From positions 1 to 14,026 of the forward strand of contig JBDLJB010000052.1 in assembly GCA_039714555.1 (NCBI GenBank): DNA of 14,026 bases. Reading direction: 5' to 3'. Source of the stretch: Namhaeicola sp039714555. GTDB lineage: Bacteria > Bacteroidota > Bacteroidia > Flavobacteriales > Flavobacteriaceae. The translations under genes were made by a program, and so were the position numbers. Below the pieces are notes generated by a model. The model worked only from the letters and a program-made list of their open reading frames with translations, was not told where the DNA came from and ran no database searches. Shown here piece by piece: positions 8,901 to 14,026 of this stretch (the stretch's first letter is position 1; every line of letters begins with the position of its first letter).

Positions 8901-9596
8901 TTTAACAGCTGTATCAGAGCTTCCGCTAACAACCGTTTTTAGAAATCCGTTTAAACCTTTGAAGTTGATCGTCTGTTCAGAGCGTATAAGAAAATCTTTT
9001 TTTTCTGCAGCAGTTGTATAGTGAGAACTCTGGATCACCATTTGATCAAAGACATCTAACAGAAAGTTCCACTGCGCTTCTTCAACTTTATTTTTAATAC
9101 CAATCACTTCGCGAAATTTACGAAGTTCGGAAACCTGATCTCCCAATAAGATCTTATACCTAAAATTTAAGTTTGTTTGCGTTACTGGTGGTGTACCAAC
9201 AGAATAATCATGGCAATTTAAAATATTTTTAGCTTGCTCTTGTTCTTCTTCATTAATAGCTTCAGTATCGATCAATGAAATCAACCTTTGATGAAAAATG
9301 TTCTTCTTAGTACGGTACTCAAAAGCTTTTGATTCTTCATGAGGAAACAGCATCAATGACACATCATTGTATCCCGGAATAGCTTCTTTTAACTCAAGTA
9401 ATTGCCTGTCAATTTCCTTTTGTTGAATAACCGGATCATCGGGTTCTTCATAACACAAACGGGTAAACGATTTTAAATTATCTACAATATGCCTTGGCAA
9501 AAAGTTTTCAGCACGTTGCCCTAATGAAAGGTATAGATCAATAAAATCGCGAATATCTTCTCTTAAACTTAACTTTGGTTTCCCTACAATTCTCAT
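2925..9596 (-). CDS. Giant cytoplasmic protein: PLP aminotransferase-like domain plus C-terminal PEPCK(ATP)-like P-loop domain
   Basis: 2223 residues in one uninterrupted frame from ATG, with no signal peptide or membrane segment. Residues 1 to about 470 are mostly charged and helical; I recognise no family. Residues about 470-1015 form a fold-type I aminotransferase domain: NDPANPSG (Asn676), FLDEAY (Asp705, Tyr708), SISTTKNFGATGDRLG (Lys750 Schiff base, Arg758), IPYQTGFLRFSMG (Arg986, the usual carboxylate-binding Arg). A polar insert of about 100 residues lies between the large and small domains. Residues about 1016-1440 are helical linker of unknown family. Residues about 1440-2045 follow ATP-dependent PEPCK: HTRIATDAKKRE, YYGNIKKPRLTVLN (Lys1659/1660), IPVHGSM (His1679), GDSGVGKS (1699-1706), IAGDMF (Asp1733), LNSR (Arg1787), GDNPHF and GRKGKEITG. 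The second Asp of the PEPCK metal site is Met1734. The tail is strongly basic (KPKKRSTRKKK). Expected activity: PLP chemistry plus an ATP-dependent reaction; substrates unknown. The domain assignments are by eye. The gene has its own divergent promoter region and thiL lies downstream. Confidence 0.9.
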   Translation of the reverse strand: MRIVGKPKLSLREDIRDFIDLYLSLGQRAENFLPRHIVDNLKSFTRLCYEEPDDPVIQQKEIDRQLLELKEAIPGYNDVSLMLFPHEESKAFEYRTKKNIFHQRLISLIDTEAINEEEQEQAKNILNCHDYSVGTPPVTQTNLNFRYKILLGDQVSELRKFREVIGIKNKVEEAQWNFLLDVFDQMVIQSSHYTTAAEKKDFLIRSEQTINFKGLNGFLKTVVSGSSDTAVKLLKEELFNPVIVKDIDFTDEENLYNTINEDKTSIFAIRIPFLRKNLFNHSRWFPLLTRMIFIDTSDISKSTNTTLVFCLHNKIIQTLNKVHTKKLGALANSQLNLRLILEKVSTKNLEHFKLLIQAKIDDYNNEINQLKEEQLGTTTNLEKDIVLFKFDEFSRQILKDIYTLEKLRDYMDMILSSTSTDSIKKQNKRLIQEFEERTKKYFYSENDQVQIATIVEGGGRNQIKTYGEYLLQRKLKPVDQEIIDRCRVILNVIPDTYQRTLKNHFHKNFGLNLFLEKYQHYLIKAENEADNTGRFNNFLIDLGVYEKYNSLNTKGQDIIKEFISNLSNLNKTSISDDVQMIIRDVLFGKEDKVLKPYILFNKYSSWEYMDLFPTDRFDINPFDLEIGINEEGRIDYDRLTTRLERMKKTFQVFDESGNLWDSFCENLTIVINDPANPSGYSDFNNQSLLRFLKFISSSKITLFLDEAYNDSVKIDNENEPKWRTISRYVMNNLSQQYARINLVSSISTTKNFGATGDRLGSIIATPAKKDVIRFARKQNSVEKGNTNSLFMLVNILENAQLAKSIKDNLEERLPKNASRNKIKMRIEQYIVAEIESYHRKQKTKNSKELLRFSPFEGSPLHLFLLNELVALDKLDVLELPDDFKYKDEVFFTYYQKQLVKDINTFRVNKNFRNEALIRLKIAKETAAELLEGEAGEHAKIIASDGSFLFNIQLKDFFSYQDLEKFTKKLAESRGIAVIPYQTGFLRFSMGDYLDGTEKGYDIFRKEFRNALEIVLNYWLKFYNAKNAEENKELSSDEILVNLFKANSDRQFVKQALNDFHIIKNLKKSLNNSLRINNVWTLYHASPGMSGVSINSMGDSKNSVIEFSEDIGKCNDLTSFIRSIAFTSVYENLLPQIYKNIPMIKHLDFGTVLARYGKSTLLKYITNKLEYQPTDYVLDAPEDDIIMSEILLELENILFSPNKTKILTLNSTGKHSDDIARLEGINMLLRKYIQELMLHFNLPFENDPVEPSLVELLEKSMEKFERVIGINAENINLSYSLKQISESIYNSLSDKELQVGQKLFGAIEKLINEKVLDKEIDANERITRLYLLNRKNFFKNKIEFLVERFNKQLKVLDDIEIESIIGEFLQKALPSEIEEIWIQVIDSGKQNIEEGLLHSEIRLFTLFVINLMNQTKNNEHYDRYTHSVIHLTEAEFAQQNSAINEMVQHGITVHKNFEIKDHPLEKYDKGNLKWIVDLMRESGVVGTEKNVQTHTRIATDAKKREYAFHKIDRIENNDDKLIKEKALAISDENSKEYIKFLNTRPLGDFFVNRLQKFVSNMDMGDYRCKIFNGGLLNELFIYHKSFMKYMADNYRLLDLQDAGIDDVVNFVPDTICIYGAPEKVVSFPRVGYFDIKGPKGNIKTIVIPHNQKGDYYGNIKKPRLTVLNEKVKEMGGIPVHGSMFAVEEEDGAVFVIQIAGDSGVGKSEMVAAMMLKWMKKNLTGVHSLKMIAGDMFHVFPDADGNLYGIGTEVGDFSRVTDFDPEYIKYYYSLFESSADSNVEDLNSRSTISGLCDVKMPFKIDIMLTASNYAREEAGIIRYENPENFILYRNSHGERKEKATSGDNPHFQRTLLRYTSDKNIVDVLDVHGSYIDDVLDWELEEFTGKYYLCSSYKMIDKIDLDEIVNKIFVGKKFAINDNEFIIKKVNFDIIKNRFIALGIFDEIQETVTIDRGLFNYIFNALASTPAGQPFIDEDGELNANKHLIEVLKTGEGKKIQLGILSTDIGRKGKEITGPQIAAEDMRKLIREVRISRPEINQNKNEVKKLIHECYQHIFNGYKSNSEVYRYNFWLWQMEKMRKAKFVRIDDPKKEVDLSKLNGDNSADNKVFSPLLITPNMNIELSSFSETYLQLMNLPDISEFAIEFSKEADKLYIAKGYNEETVVNNMILQLLLMNGYILTIDLTRGSIIEKVNRETIAAAKFAALEILNNIRKPKKRSTRKKK

Positions 9597-9615
9597 TTTT
9601 GAATTATTTAGCTTT

Positions 9616-9636
9616 TGAAGGTTTTTAATTCCTTCA
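9616..9636 (-). other. Small hairpin in the leader of the giant gene
   Basis: An inverted repeat TGAAGG / CCTTCA with a 9-nt A/T loop ends 19 nt before the ATG of the giant gene and would fall in its predicted 5' leader. It could be a small mRNA structure near the ribosome site or an operator half-site pair. A 6-bp stem can arise by chance, so support is weak. Confidence 0.25.
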
Positions 9637-9748
9637 TATTTTTGTTTTTGATCAAAATTTTAAACATAAAAAAAAGGATAAAACTGAAAATGTTTTCCAA
9701 TTTTTAGAAGCTAAAAAATAATTTTTAAAACTCCCTAATCCAAGCTTA

Positions 9749-9780
9749 CAAAATTAGAAGTTTTTTTTAGTACACCCAAC
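9749..9780 (-). promoter_or_regulatory. Predicted promoter of the giant gene
   Basis: Read on the - strand, GTTG (9777-9780), a 20-nt spacer and TAATTTTG (9749-9756) match the Bacteroidota -33/-7 promoter (TTTG, about 19-21 nt, TAnnTTTG). The -7 box is perfect and the -33 box has one mismatch. The start of transcription would be near 9743, giving a leader of about 145 nt, long enough for leader-based control. Confidence 0.5.
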
Positions 9781-9801
9781 ATAAAAAAACTAAAAAATAA
9801 G

Positions 9802-9820
9802 CTATTCTTTTGATTTTATT
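9802..9820. repeat. 19-nt direct repeat, copy 1
   Basis: The sequence CTATTCTTTTGATTTTATT is identical to 13726-13744. Both copies are intergenic and upstream of + strand genes (213 and 204 nt before the chosen starts). Flanking bases differ after the 19 nt. The role is unknown: a shared regulatory site, the relic of a larger repeat, or an AT-rich coincidence. Confidence 0.5.
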
Positions 9821-9964
9821 CAAAAATTATATGCATTCATTATCAATAAGATAATATTAATTAAAATAAGTAATTAACATTACATTTTAAAAAGATAAAA
9901 TTAAAAAAAACAGTGACTTAAATATTAACTTATAATTATACAAATTGCACTAATAAAGTATCAA

Positions 9965-9996
9965 ATTGTTATTCACTAATATTTTGATTAATTTCG
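9965..9996 (+). promoter_or_regulatory. Possible promoter of the metallophosphoesterase/VOC pair
   Basis: ATTG (9965-9968), a 20-nt spacer and TAATTTCG (9989-9996) fit the Bacteroidota -33/-7 pattern with one mismatch in each box. Transcription would start around 10001-10003, leaving only a short leader of about 12 nt before the TTG start at 10015. Confidence 0.35.
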
Positions 9997-10014
9997 TTGT
10001 AAATAAAAGAAGAT

Positions 10015-10911
10015 TTGGGAATTGTAAATAAAATTTTAGACAGAGCTTATAAAAAAGCAAAAACTGTATCTATAAACAAAGATTCTAAAATCGTCTTTTT
10101 TAGTGATTTGCACAAAGGTGATAATAGTTATGCCGATGATTTTAGACATAACTATATTATTTACAACTATGCACTAAAGGAATACTTTAAATACGATTAT
10201 ACCTATATCGAAATTGGAGATGGTGTTGAGCTTTGGGAAAATAGTTCATTTGAACCCATATTTAAAGCTCATGAAAAAACTTTTAACTTATTAAAACTAT
10301 TTAATCGTAAAAATAGATTATTCATGCTTTGGGGAAATCATGATATGGAATTTAGAAACCCTTTAATTGTAGAAAAAGTATTGCGTACTTTTTTTATCCC
10401 AAAAAATATTAAAGCTAAAGATACTTTTTTTGATTTAACCTATTATGAAAGTCTGAAATTGGAAATTGAAAATTTTGAGAAAAATATTTTTGTACTTCAT
10501 GGTCATCAAGCAGATTATATCAACTATATTCATTGGAAATTTAGTCGTTTTTTTGTACGCTATTTTTGGAAATATTTACAAAGATGGTTTGGAATTAGTG
10601 ACCCTACAAGCCCGGCAAAGAATTACACTAGTTTAATTCGTGTTGAAAAAAAAATCAACAAATGGATCGTTAAAAATAACAATCAAATGGTAATCTGCGG
10701 ACATACACATCGACCCCGATTTCCAGATCCGGGAGATATTCCTCATTTTAATGATGGCAGTTGTGTTCATCCTGATTCAATTATTGGAATCGAGATATTT
10801 AACTTAAAAATTGCTTTGGTAAAATGGTATCAAATTACCAAAGAAGACCAAACCGTTAAAATTGTAAAAACTATTTTAGAAGGACCAACAGACCTTAAAA
10901 AGTTTTTATAA
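10015..10911 (+). CDS. Calcineurin-like metallophosphoesterase
   Basis: 298 residues, cytoplasmic or membrane-peripheral, no signal peptide. The five metal-binding motifs of the calcineurin-like superfamily are all present: SDLHKGD (Asp31, His33), IGDG (Asp69), WGNHD (Asn108, His109), LHGHQAD (His162, His164) and CGHTHRPRF (His230, His232). A two-metal phosphatase active site is therefore intact. The overall pattern (SDLH, GD..E.W, GNHD, GHTH) recalls UDP-2,3-diacylglucosamine diphosphatase (LpxH) relatives, but the substrate could equally be a phosphoprotein or nucleotide. Residues 171-194 are rich in aromatic and basic amino acids, which could suit a lipid-interface cap. The start is TTG: an in-frame stop lies at 10000-10002 and no ATG or GTG falls between it and the DLH motif, so TTG 10015 is the best choice. 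The next gene starts 21 nt after the stop, so the two are probably one operon. Confidence 0.9.
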   Translation: MGIVNKILDRAYKKAKTVSINKDSKIVFFSDLHKGDNSYADDFRHNYIIYNYALKEYFKYDYTYIEIGDGVELWENSSFEPIFKAHEKTFNLLKLFNRKNRLFMLWGNHDMEFRNPLIVEKVLRTFFIPKNIKAKDTFFDLTYYESLKLEIENFEKNIFVLHGHQADYINYIHWKFSRFFVRYFWKYLQRWFGISDPTSPAKNYTSLIRVEKKINKWIVKNNNQMVICGHTHRPRFPDPGDIPHFNDGSCVHPDSIIGIEIFNLKIALVKWYQITKEDQTVKIVKTILEGPTDLKKFL

Positions 10912-10932
10912 ATTAAACTTAATGATCATATC

Positions 10933-11481
10933 ATGAATAAATTGTATAGATTTTTGTTCTTGACATTATTAATAGCAGCAAGCTGTAATAAAGCAACCAA
11001 TTCAATTAATAATAAAAGTGAAGATATAAATAAACTTAAACAAATAGAAACTATTATGAATGATACAACACCAAAAGTTACAGGTATCGGTGGAGTTTTT
11101 TTTCATTCCAAAAGCCCTAAAAAAACCAGAGATTGGTATGGAAAAAACTTAGGACTTGCCATAGATGATTTCGGTTCTGCCTTCGAGTTTAGAAATGCAA
11201 ACAAACCTGATGAAATTAATTATCTAAGATGGAGTCCGTTTGAAGAAGGAACAGATTATTTCAAACCTTCAGAAAAAGATTTTATGATTAATTATCGAGT
11301 ACAAAATATTGAAGGTTTGGTGAAAAAGCTCAGAGAAAATGGGGTGAACATCATAGATGAAATCGAAGAATTTGAATATGGTAAATTTGTTCATATCCTA
11401 GATCCTGAAGGAAATAAAATTGAATTATGGGAACCCATTGATAGCTTTTTTACTCAAATGGGTGGTGAAACAACCAAATAA
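10933..11481 (+). CDS. VOC (glyoxalase/bleomycin-resistance fold) lipoprotein
   Basis: 182 residues. Residues 1-18 form a lipoprotein signal peptide ending LIAASC, with Cys18 as the expected lipidated residue. A polar linker (19-48) leads to a single VOC domain of about 125 residues (51-170). That domain shows GGVFFHSKSPKKTRDWYGKN with His58 in the first metal-ligand position, YFKPSEKDF in the middle, and FVHILDPEGNKIELWEP (His154, Glu164 in the last metal-ligand position). VOC proteins are lyases, dioxygenases, isomerases or drug binders and need two modules for one site, so a homodimer is expected. No specific substrate can be assigned. An in-frame ATG at 11056 (residue 42) would give a cytoplasmic VOC protein without the anchor; I prefer the upstream ATG because it gives a complete lipoprotein signal. 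The gene lies 21 nt after the phosphoesterase stop, so they are likely co-transcribed. Confidence 0.86.
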   Translation: MNKLYRFLFLTLLIAASCNKATNSINNKSEDINKLKQIETIMNDTTPKVTGIGGVFFHSKSPKKTRDWYGKNLGLAIDDFGSAFEFRNANKPDEINYLRWSPFEEGTDYFKPSEKDFMINYRVQNIEGLVKKLRENGVNIIDEIEEFEYGKFVHILDPEGNKIELWEPIDSFFTQMGGETTK

Positions 11482-11695
11482 CAATAAATATTTTCTGGAA
11501 AAACAACCTTCAATTGAGTAAATAGATCGTTTTAAAATAACCTGAGTGTAATCTTACCTCCCGATCAGAGAATCTATATAAATATTATTTACCTTTACAT
11601 TAAATAATTAAGATTTGGGTAAGCACAAAATATAAAACAATCTAAAAAGAGGGTTTAAATGTGCAAATGATTAATATTAAACAAAAAAACACACT

Positions 11696-12457
11696 ATGAG
11701 ACCCTATATTTTAGCAGAAACCAATTGGAATGCTCTTAAAGATGATAAATTTGAATTGGCAATACTCCCATGGGGGGCAACTGAGGCACATAATTATCAT
11801 CTCCCTTATGCTACTGATAATTATGAAGCTAATCTATTTGCAGAAGAATCAGCAAAAATAGCATGGAAACAAGATGCCAAAGTAATTGTTTTGCCAACCA
11901 TTCCTTTTGGTGTAAATACAGGGCAAACTGATATTTATTTAGATATCAACATCTACCCGAGTACACAATTTGCTATCTTATCGGATATAATTGAGGTTTT
12001 AAATCGGCAGGGGATTTTCAAACTTTTAATTGTTAATAGTCATGGTGGTAATGATTTTAAAACCATGTTAAGAGAGTTGGGTGTAAAATATCCAACAATG
12101 TTTTTGAGTACTACCAACTGGTTTCAAGCCTTAGACAGAAAGAAATATTTTGATGACCCCGGTGATCATGCAGATGAAATGGAAACAAGTTTGATGTTAT
12201 ACTTCAAACCTGAACTGGTCTTACCAAAAAATAAATGGGGAAGCGGAACTGAAAAAAAACATACAATTGATGCCTTTAAAGAAGGCTGGGCTTGGACAGA
12301 AAGAAAATGGTCACAAATAAGTGATGATACCGGTGTTGGGAATCCAGCATTAGCAACAAAAGAAAAAGGAGAAAAATTCTTTAAAGCTGTTAGTGAAAAA
12401 TTAGCCAGATTAATGGTTGATATCTGTAAGGCTGACATTGATCAATTGTATAAATAG
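11696..12457 (+). CDS. Creatininase family amidohydrolase
   Basis: 253 residues, the usual length for the creatininase/MftE family, cytoplasmic. Typical metal-site motifs are visible: WGATEAHNYHLPYATDNYEA (Glu30, His32, Asp41), IVNSHGGND (His116) and GDHADEMETS (Glu161, Glu163). These match the two-metal centre of creatininase and related amide hydrolases. True creatininase carries Glu two residues after the third-motif His (HYE); here the motif is HGG, as in many relatives. The substrate is thus probably not creatinine: family members also open lactams, deformylate pyrimidines or cleave peptide ends (MftE). ATG 11696 opens the family domain directly. The ATP-grasp gene begins 7 nt after the stop, so the two are almost surely co-transcribed. 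The 214 nt upstream contain no convincing promoter box. Confidence 0.9.
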   Translation: MRPYILAETNWNALKDDKFELAILPWGATEAHNYHLPYATDNYEANLFAEESAKIAWKQDAKVIVLPTIPFGVNTGQTDIYLDINIYPSTQFAILSDIIEVLNRQGIFKLLIVNSHGGNDFKTMLRELGVKYPTMFLSTTNWFQALDRKKYFDDPGDHADEMETSLMLYFKPELVLPKNKWGSGTEKKHTIDAFKEGWAWTERKWSQISDDTGVGNPALATKEKGEKFFKAVSEKLARLMVDICKADIDQLYK

Positions 12458-12464
12458 TCTTTTT

Positions 12465-13640
12465 ATGTTTATAATTGACAAACCATATGTTTCTGATTTT
12501 TTGATCAATACTATAAAGGAAAATAATTTTCAAATCATTGCTACTCCAGAAGCAAAAAAATTAATTTCAGATGAATCTTTAAACTGGGTATCAGAAAAAA
12601 ATGCTGTTAATTTTATAAAAACAAATACAAATACCCCAATTTATTCTAACTCTGAAAACGCAATATTTTGGATTAATAACAATCTGAATTTTACAAATCT
12701 ACCTGATAAAATTCTTTTTTTTAAGAATAAAATAAAATTCAGAGACCTCATTAAAGATATTTTTCCAAATTATTTTTATCAAGGAATTTATCTTGACGAA
12801 TTGGATAAGGTTTCTGTTGAAAAACTAAAATTTCCACTTATTATCAAACCTGCAATAGGTTTTTTTAGTGTAGGTGTTCATAAAGTTGAAGATTCAAAAG
12901 AATGGTATCAAGCTTTAACCAAAATAAAACTTGAAATTAAAGAAATTGAAGGAATGTATCCTAATGAAGTTATTGACACAAAACAATTTATTATTGAAGA
13001 ATATATAGAAGGGGAAGAATATGCAATTGACTGCTATTTTAATAAAGATGGAGAAGCAATCGTGTTGAATATTTTACACCACATCTTTTCATCAGGTAAA
13101 GATGTAAGTGACAGAGTTTATTCAACTTCAAAAGAGATCATTGAAAAATATATCAATAAAATTGAAGATTTTTTAAATCCGATTGGCACTAAAATGGACT
13201 TAAAAAAATTTCCAATTCATATAGAAATCCGTATTGATACGGCAGGTAAAATATTACCAATAGAAATAAACCCGTTGCGATTTGGTGGTTGGTGTACAAC
13301 CGGAGATCTTTCTTGGTATGCTTATGGGATAAATTCTTATAAATACTATGTAAACGGAATAAAACCAAATTGGAAACAAATTTTAAAATCTAAACAAGGA
13401 AAAAAATATAGTATTATTATCCTAGACAATAATTCAGGAATCAAAGAAGGTGATATTGATTTTTTTGATTATGATAAGTTATTAAAAGACTTCAGTCATC
13501 CTATAACTTTAAGAAAAGTAAACTTTAATGAATATCCTGTTTTTGGATTTTTATTTACCGAAAATAATAGTCATAATGAAAATGAGCTAACTTCAATTTT
13601 GAGTTCTGATTTAAGAAAATATATTGAAGTGAAAAATTGA
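12465..13640 (+). CDS. ATP-grasp domain protein (probable carboxylate-amine/thiol ligase)
   Basis: 391 residues. The N-terminal part (1-85) resembles a pre-ATP-grasp substrate domain. The ATP-grasp core shows FPLIIKPAIGFFSVGVHKV (123-141, Lys128 for ATP phosphates), the hinge IIEEYIEGEEYAIDCYF (176-192), IHIEIRIDTAGKILPIEINP (251-270, Glu254, Glu267 and Asn269 for Mg) and RFGGW (272-276). The C-terminal 100 residues have no recognised domain. Such enzymes form an acyl-phosphate from a carboxylate and ATP, then join it to an amine or thiol; the substrates are unknown. An upstream in-frame TTG at 12417 would overlap the creatininase gene by 41 nt. I chose ATG 12465 because it begins the first beta strand (MFIIDKP) and gives a normal 7-nt gap. 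The context suggests it works together with the creatininase-like hydrolase, for example in making or recycling a small amide or peptide. Confidence 0.88.
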   Translation: MFIIDKPYVSDFLINTIKENNFQIIATPEAKKLISDESLNWVSEKNAVNFIKTNTNTPIYSNSENAIFWINNNLNFTNLPDKILFFKNKIKFRDLIKDIFPNYFYQGIYLDELDKVSVEKLKFPLIIKPAIGFFSVGVHKVEDSKEWYQALTKIKLEIKEIEGMYPNEVIDTKQFIIEEYIEGEEYAIDCYFNKDGEAIVLNILHHIFSSGKDVSDRVYSTSKEIIEKYINKIEDFLNPIGTKMDLKKFPIHIEIRIDTAGKILPIEINPLRFGGWCTTGDLSWYAYGINSYKYYVNGIKPNWKQILKSKQGKKYSIIILDNNSGIKEGDIDFFDYDKLLKDFSHPITLRKVNFNEYPVFGFLFTENNSHNENELTSILSSDLRKYIEVKN

Positions 13641-13679
13641 TTATTTAAGTATTAGTAAAACTTACCAATTTTAAATAAT
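13640..13679 (+). terminator. Predicted terminator hairpin of the creatininase/ATP-grasp operon
   Basis: A long imperfect hairpin starts on the last base of the ATP-grasp stop codon. The outer stem is ATTATTTAA (13640-13648) with TTAAATAAT (13671-13679), 9 bp. After a small asymmetry an inner stem continues as ATT/AAT and GTAA/TTAC around an AAC loop. The stem is A/T-rich and only a short T stretch follows, so it could stabilise the 3' end rather than stop transcription. Confidence 0.45.
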
Positions 13680-13725
13680 TTTAAACCAGGCTAAACATCT
13701 TAATGTAAGTGTATTAATTATTCTT

Positions 13726-13744
13726 CTATTCTTTTGATTTTATT
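13726..13744. repeat. 19-nt direct repeat, copy 2
   Basis: Identical over 19 nt to 9802-9820 and in the same orientation. It lies between the ATP-grasp operon and the truncated membrane-protein gene. The bases on both sides diverge from copy 1. Confidence 0.5.
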
Positions 13745-13832
13745 AGATTTTTTATGTAAATTTATATACATTTTAAAATCTTAGTTTTAAGTTTTTCTCC
13801 ATCAATTAACTCAAAACGAGATTAAAGCTTGA

Positions 13833-13848
13833 AATGCTTTCGGGCATT
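13833..13848 (+). other. Small hairpin with TTCG loop upstream of the last gene
   Basis: AATGCT and GGCATT pair over 6 bp (one G-U) around a TTCG tetraloop. An A/T-rich stretch with scattered Ts follows. It lies 81 nt before the start at 13930 and about 190 nt after the ATP-grasp stop, so it could be a weak terminator, an attenuator or a leader structure. Confidence 0.3.
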
Positions 13849-13929
13849 GTATTTATTTCTATCAGTCTTGAATTCTTACTCAAAAATTTAAAAAATTTCT
13901 TTCTTAATATTAACCTAAAATCCAAACCC

Positions 13930-14026
13930 ATGGAAAAGAAATCAAAAATTATTCAAATTTATGCGGTTATTATATGTGTAATAGCTGTTATCACAATTCT
14001 AATTTCTTTATCAGGTCTAGTTTCAG
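13930..14026 (+). CDS. N-terminus of a small membrane protein (3' end cut by window)
   Basis: Only 32 codons are visible. ATG 13930 starts MEKKSKIIQIYAVIICVIAV, followed by ITILISLSGLVS: a basic, polar N-terminus and then one hydrophobic helix of about 22 residues (residues 8-30). This reads as an N-in membrane anchor rather than a cleaved signal, since no cleavage site appears before the window ends. The family cannot be named from this fragment. No clear promoter box lies in the 289 nt upstream, which otherwise hold the ATP-grasp terminator hairpin, a 19-nt repeat copy and a small TTCG hairpin. Confidence 0.65.
   Translation, partial: MEKKSKIIQIYAVIICVIAVITILISLSGLVS

Larger units (their letters stand above)
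9597..10014. other. 418-nt divergent intergenic region
   Basis: This very AT-rich spacer separates the starts of the giant - strand gene and the + strand metallophosphoesterase. No open frame of useful length and no RNA gene is seen. It holds a good - strand promoter match (9749-9780), a weaker + strand promoter match (9965-9996), a small hairpin in the giant-gene leader (9616-9636) and one copy of a 19-nt repeat also found at 13726 (9802-9820). The remaining stretch between about 9821 and 9960 is low-complexity A/T with nothing I can assign. Confidence 0.6.

Noticed and set aside
11525..11566. GATCG / CGATC inverted repeat in the spacer before the creatininase gene
   Set aside because: Only 5 bp with a 32-nt loop and no flanking extension; too weak to call a terminator or operator.
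11610..11619. AAGATTTGGG, also found at 10010-10019, as a shared promoter or ribosome element
   Set aside because: A 10-mer match is expected by chance at this base composition. The spacing to TA is one base off the -7 consensus and no -33 box stands 20 nt upstream.
12417..12464. TTG at 12417 as the ATP-grasp start
   Set aside because: It lies inside the creatininase gene and would add 16 residues before a natural first beta strand; ATG 12465 gives normal operon spacing.
13754..13771. ATGTA / TACAT palindrome in the last intergenic region
   Set aside because: A 5-bp AT-rich palindrome with an 8-nt loop in low-complexity sequence; chance is the simplest explanation.

Overview
The window looks like a piece of a Bacteroidota chromosome, probably Flavobacteriia or a close relative. 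The pointers are strong AT-richness (roughly 30% GC by eye), a type IX secretion C-terminal sorting domain, a DUF4251 protein, promoter boxes of the Bacteroidota type (TAnnTTTG with a TTG-type box about 20 nt upstream), few Shine-Dalgarno sites and some TTG starts. No RNA genes, insertion sequences, CRISPR arrays or phage genes were seen.

Layout. At the left are three + strand genes: the end of a small type IX-sorted exported protein (3-635), a zinc-ribbon class I methyltransferase (661-1290) and an exported DUF4251 protein (1314-1826). They meet thiL (thiamine-monophosphate kinase, 1828-2877, - strand) tail to tail with 1 nt between stop codons. Next, also on the - strand, is one gene of 6.7 kb (2925-9596) coding for a 2223-residue protein. 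Across a 418-nt divergent promoter region lie a metallophosphoesterase (10015-10911) and a glyoxalase-fold (VOC) lipoprotein (10933-11481), then a creatininase-family amidohydrolase (11696-12457) closely followed by an ATP-grasp ligase (12465-13640). A probable terminator hairpin follows, and a truncated membrane-protein gene starts at 13930.

The most striking feature is the 2223-residue protein. Its middle holds a fold-type I PLP aminotransferase domain with the key residues in order (NPSG Asn676, Asp705, Tyr708, Schiff-base Lys750, Arg758, Arg986). Its C-terminal third can be aligned by eye over its whole length with ATP-dependent phosphoenolpyruvate carboxykinase (PEPCK): YxGxIKK, His1679, a GDSGVGKS P-loop, Asp1733 and Arg1787. 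One expected metal-binding Asp is Met1734. About 450 N-terminal residues and a 420-residue helical linker match nothing I recognise. Such a polypeptide could couple transamination (for example aspartate to oxaloacetate) to a PEPCK-like or kinase-like reaction, but this is a hypothesis only.

The second point of interest is the creatininase/ATP-grasp pair, which combines an amide-hydrolysing family with an amide-forming family in one apparent transcription unit. The third is the first gene, which seems to keep the two ends of a larger lipocalin-like exported protein while lacking its middle.
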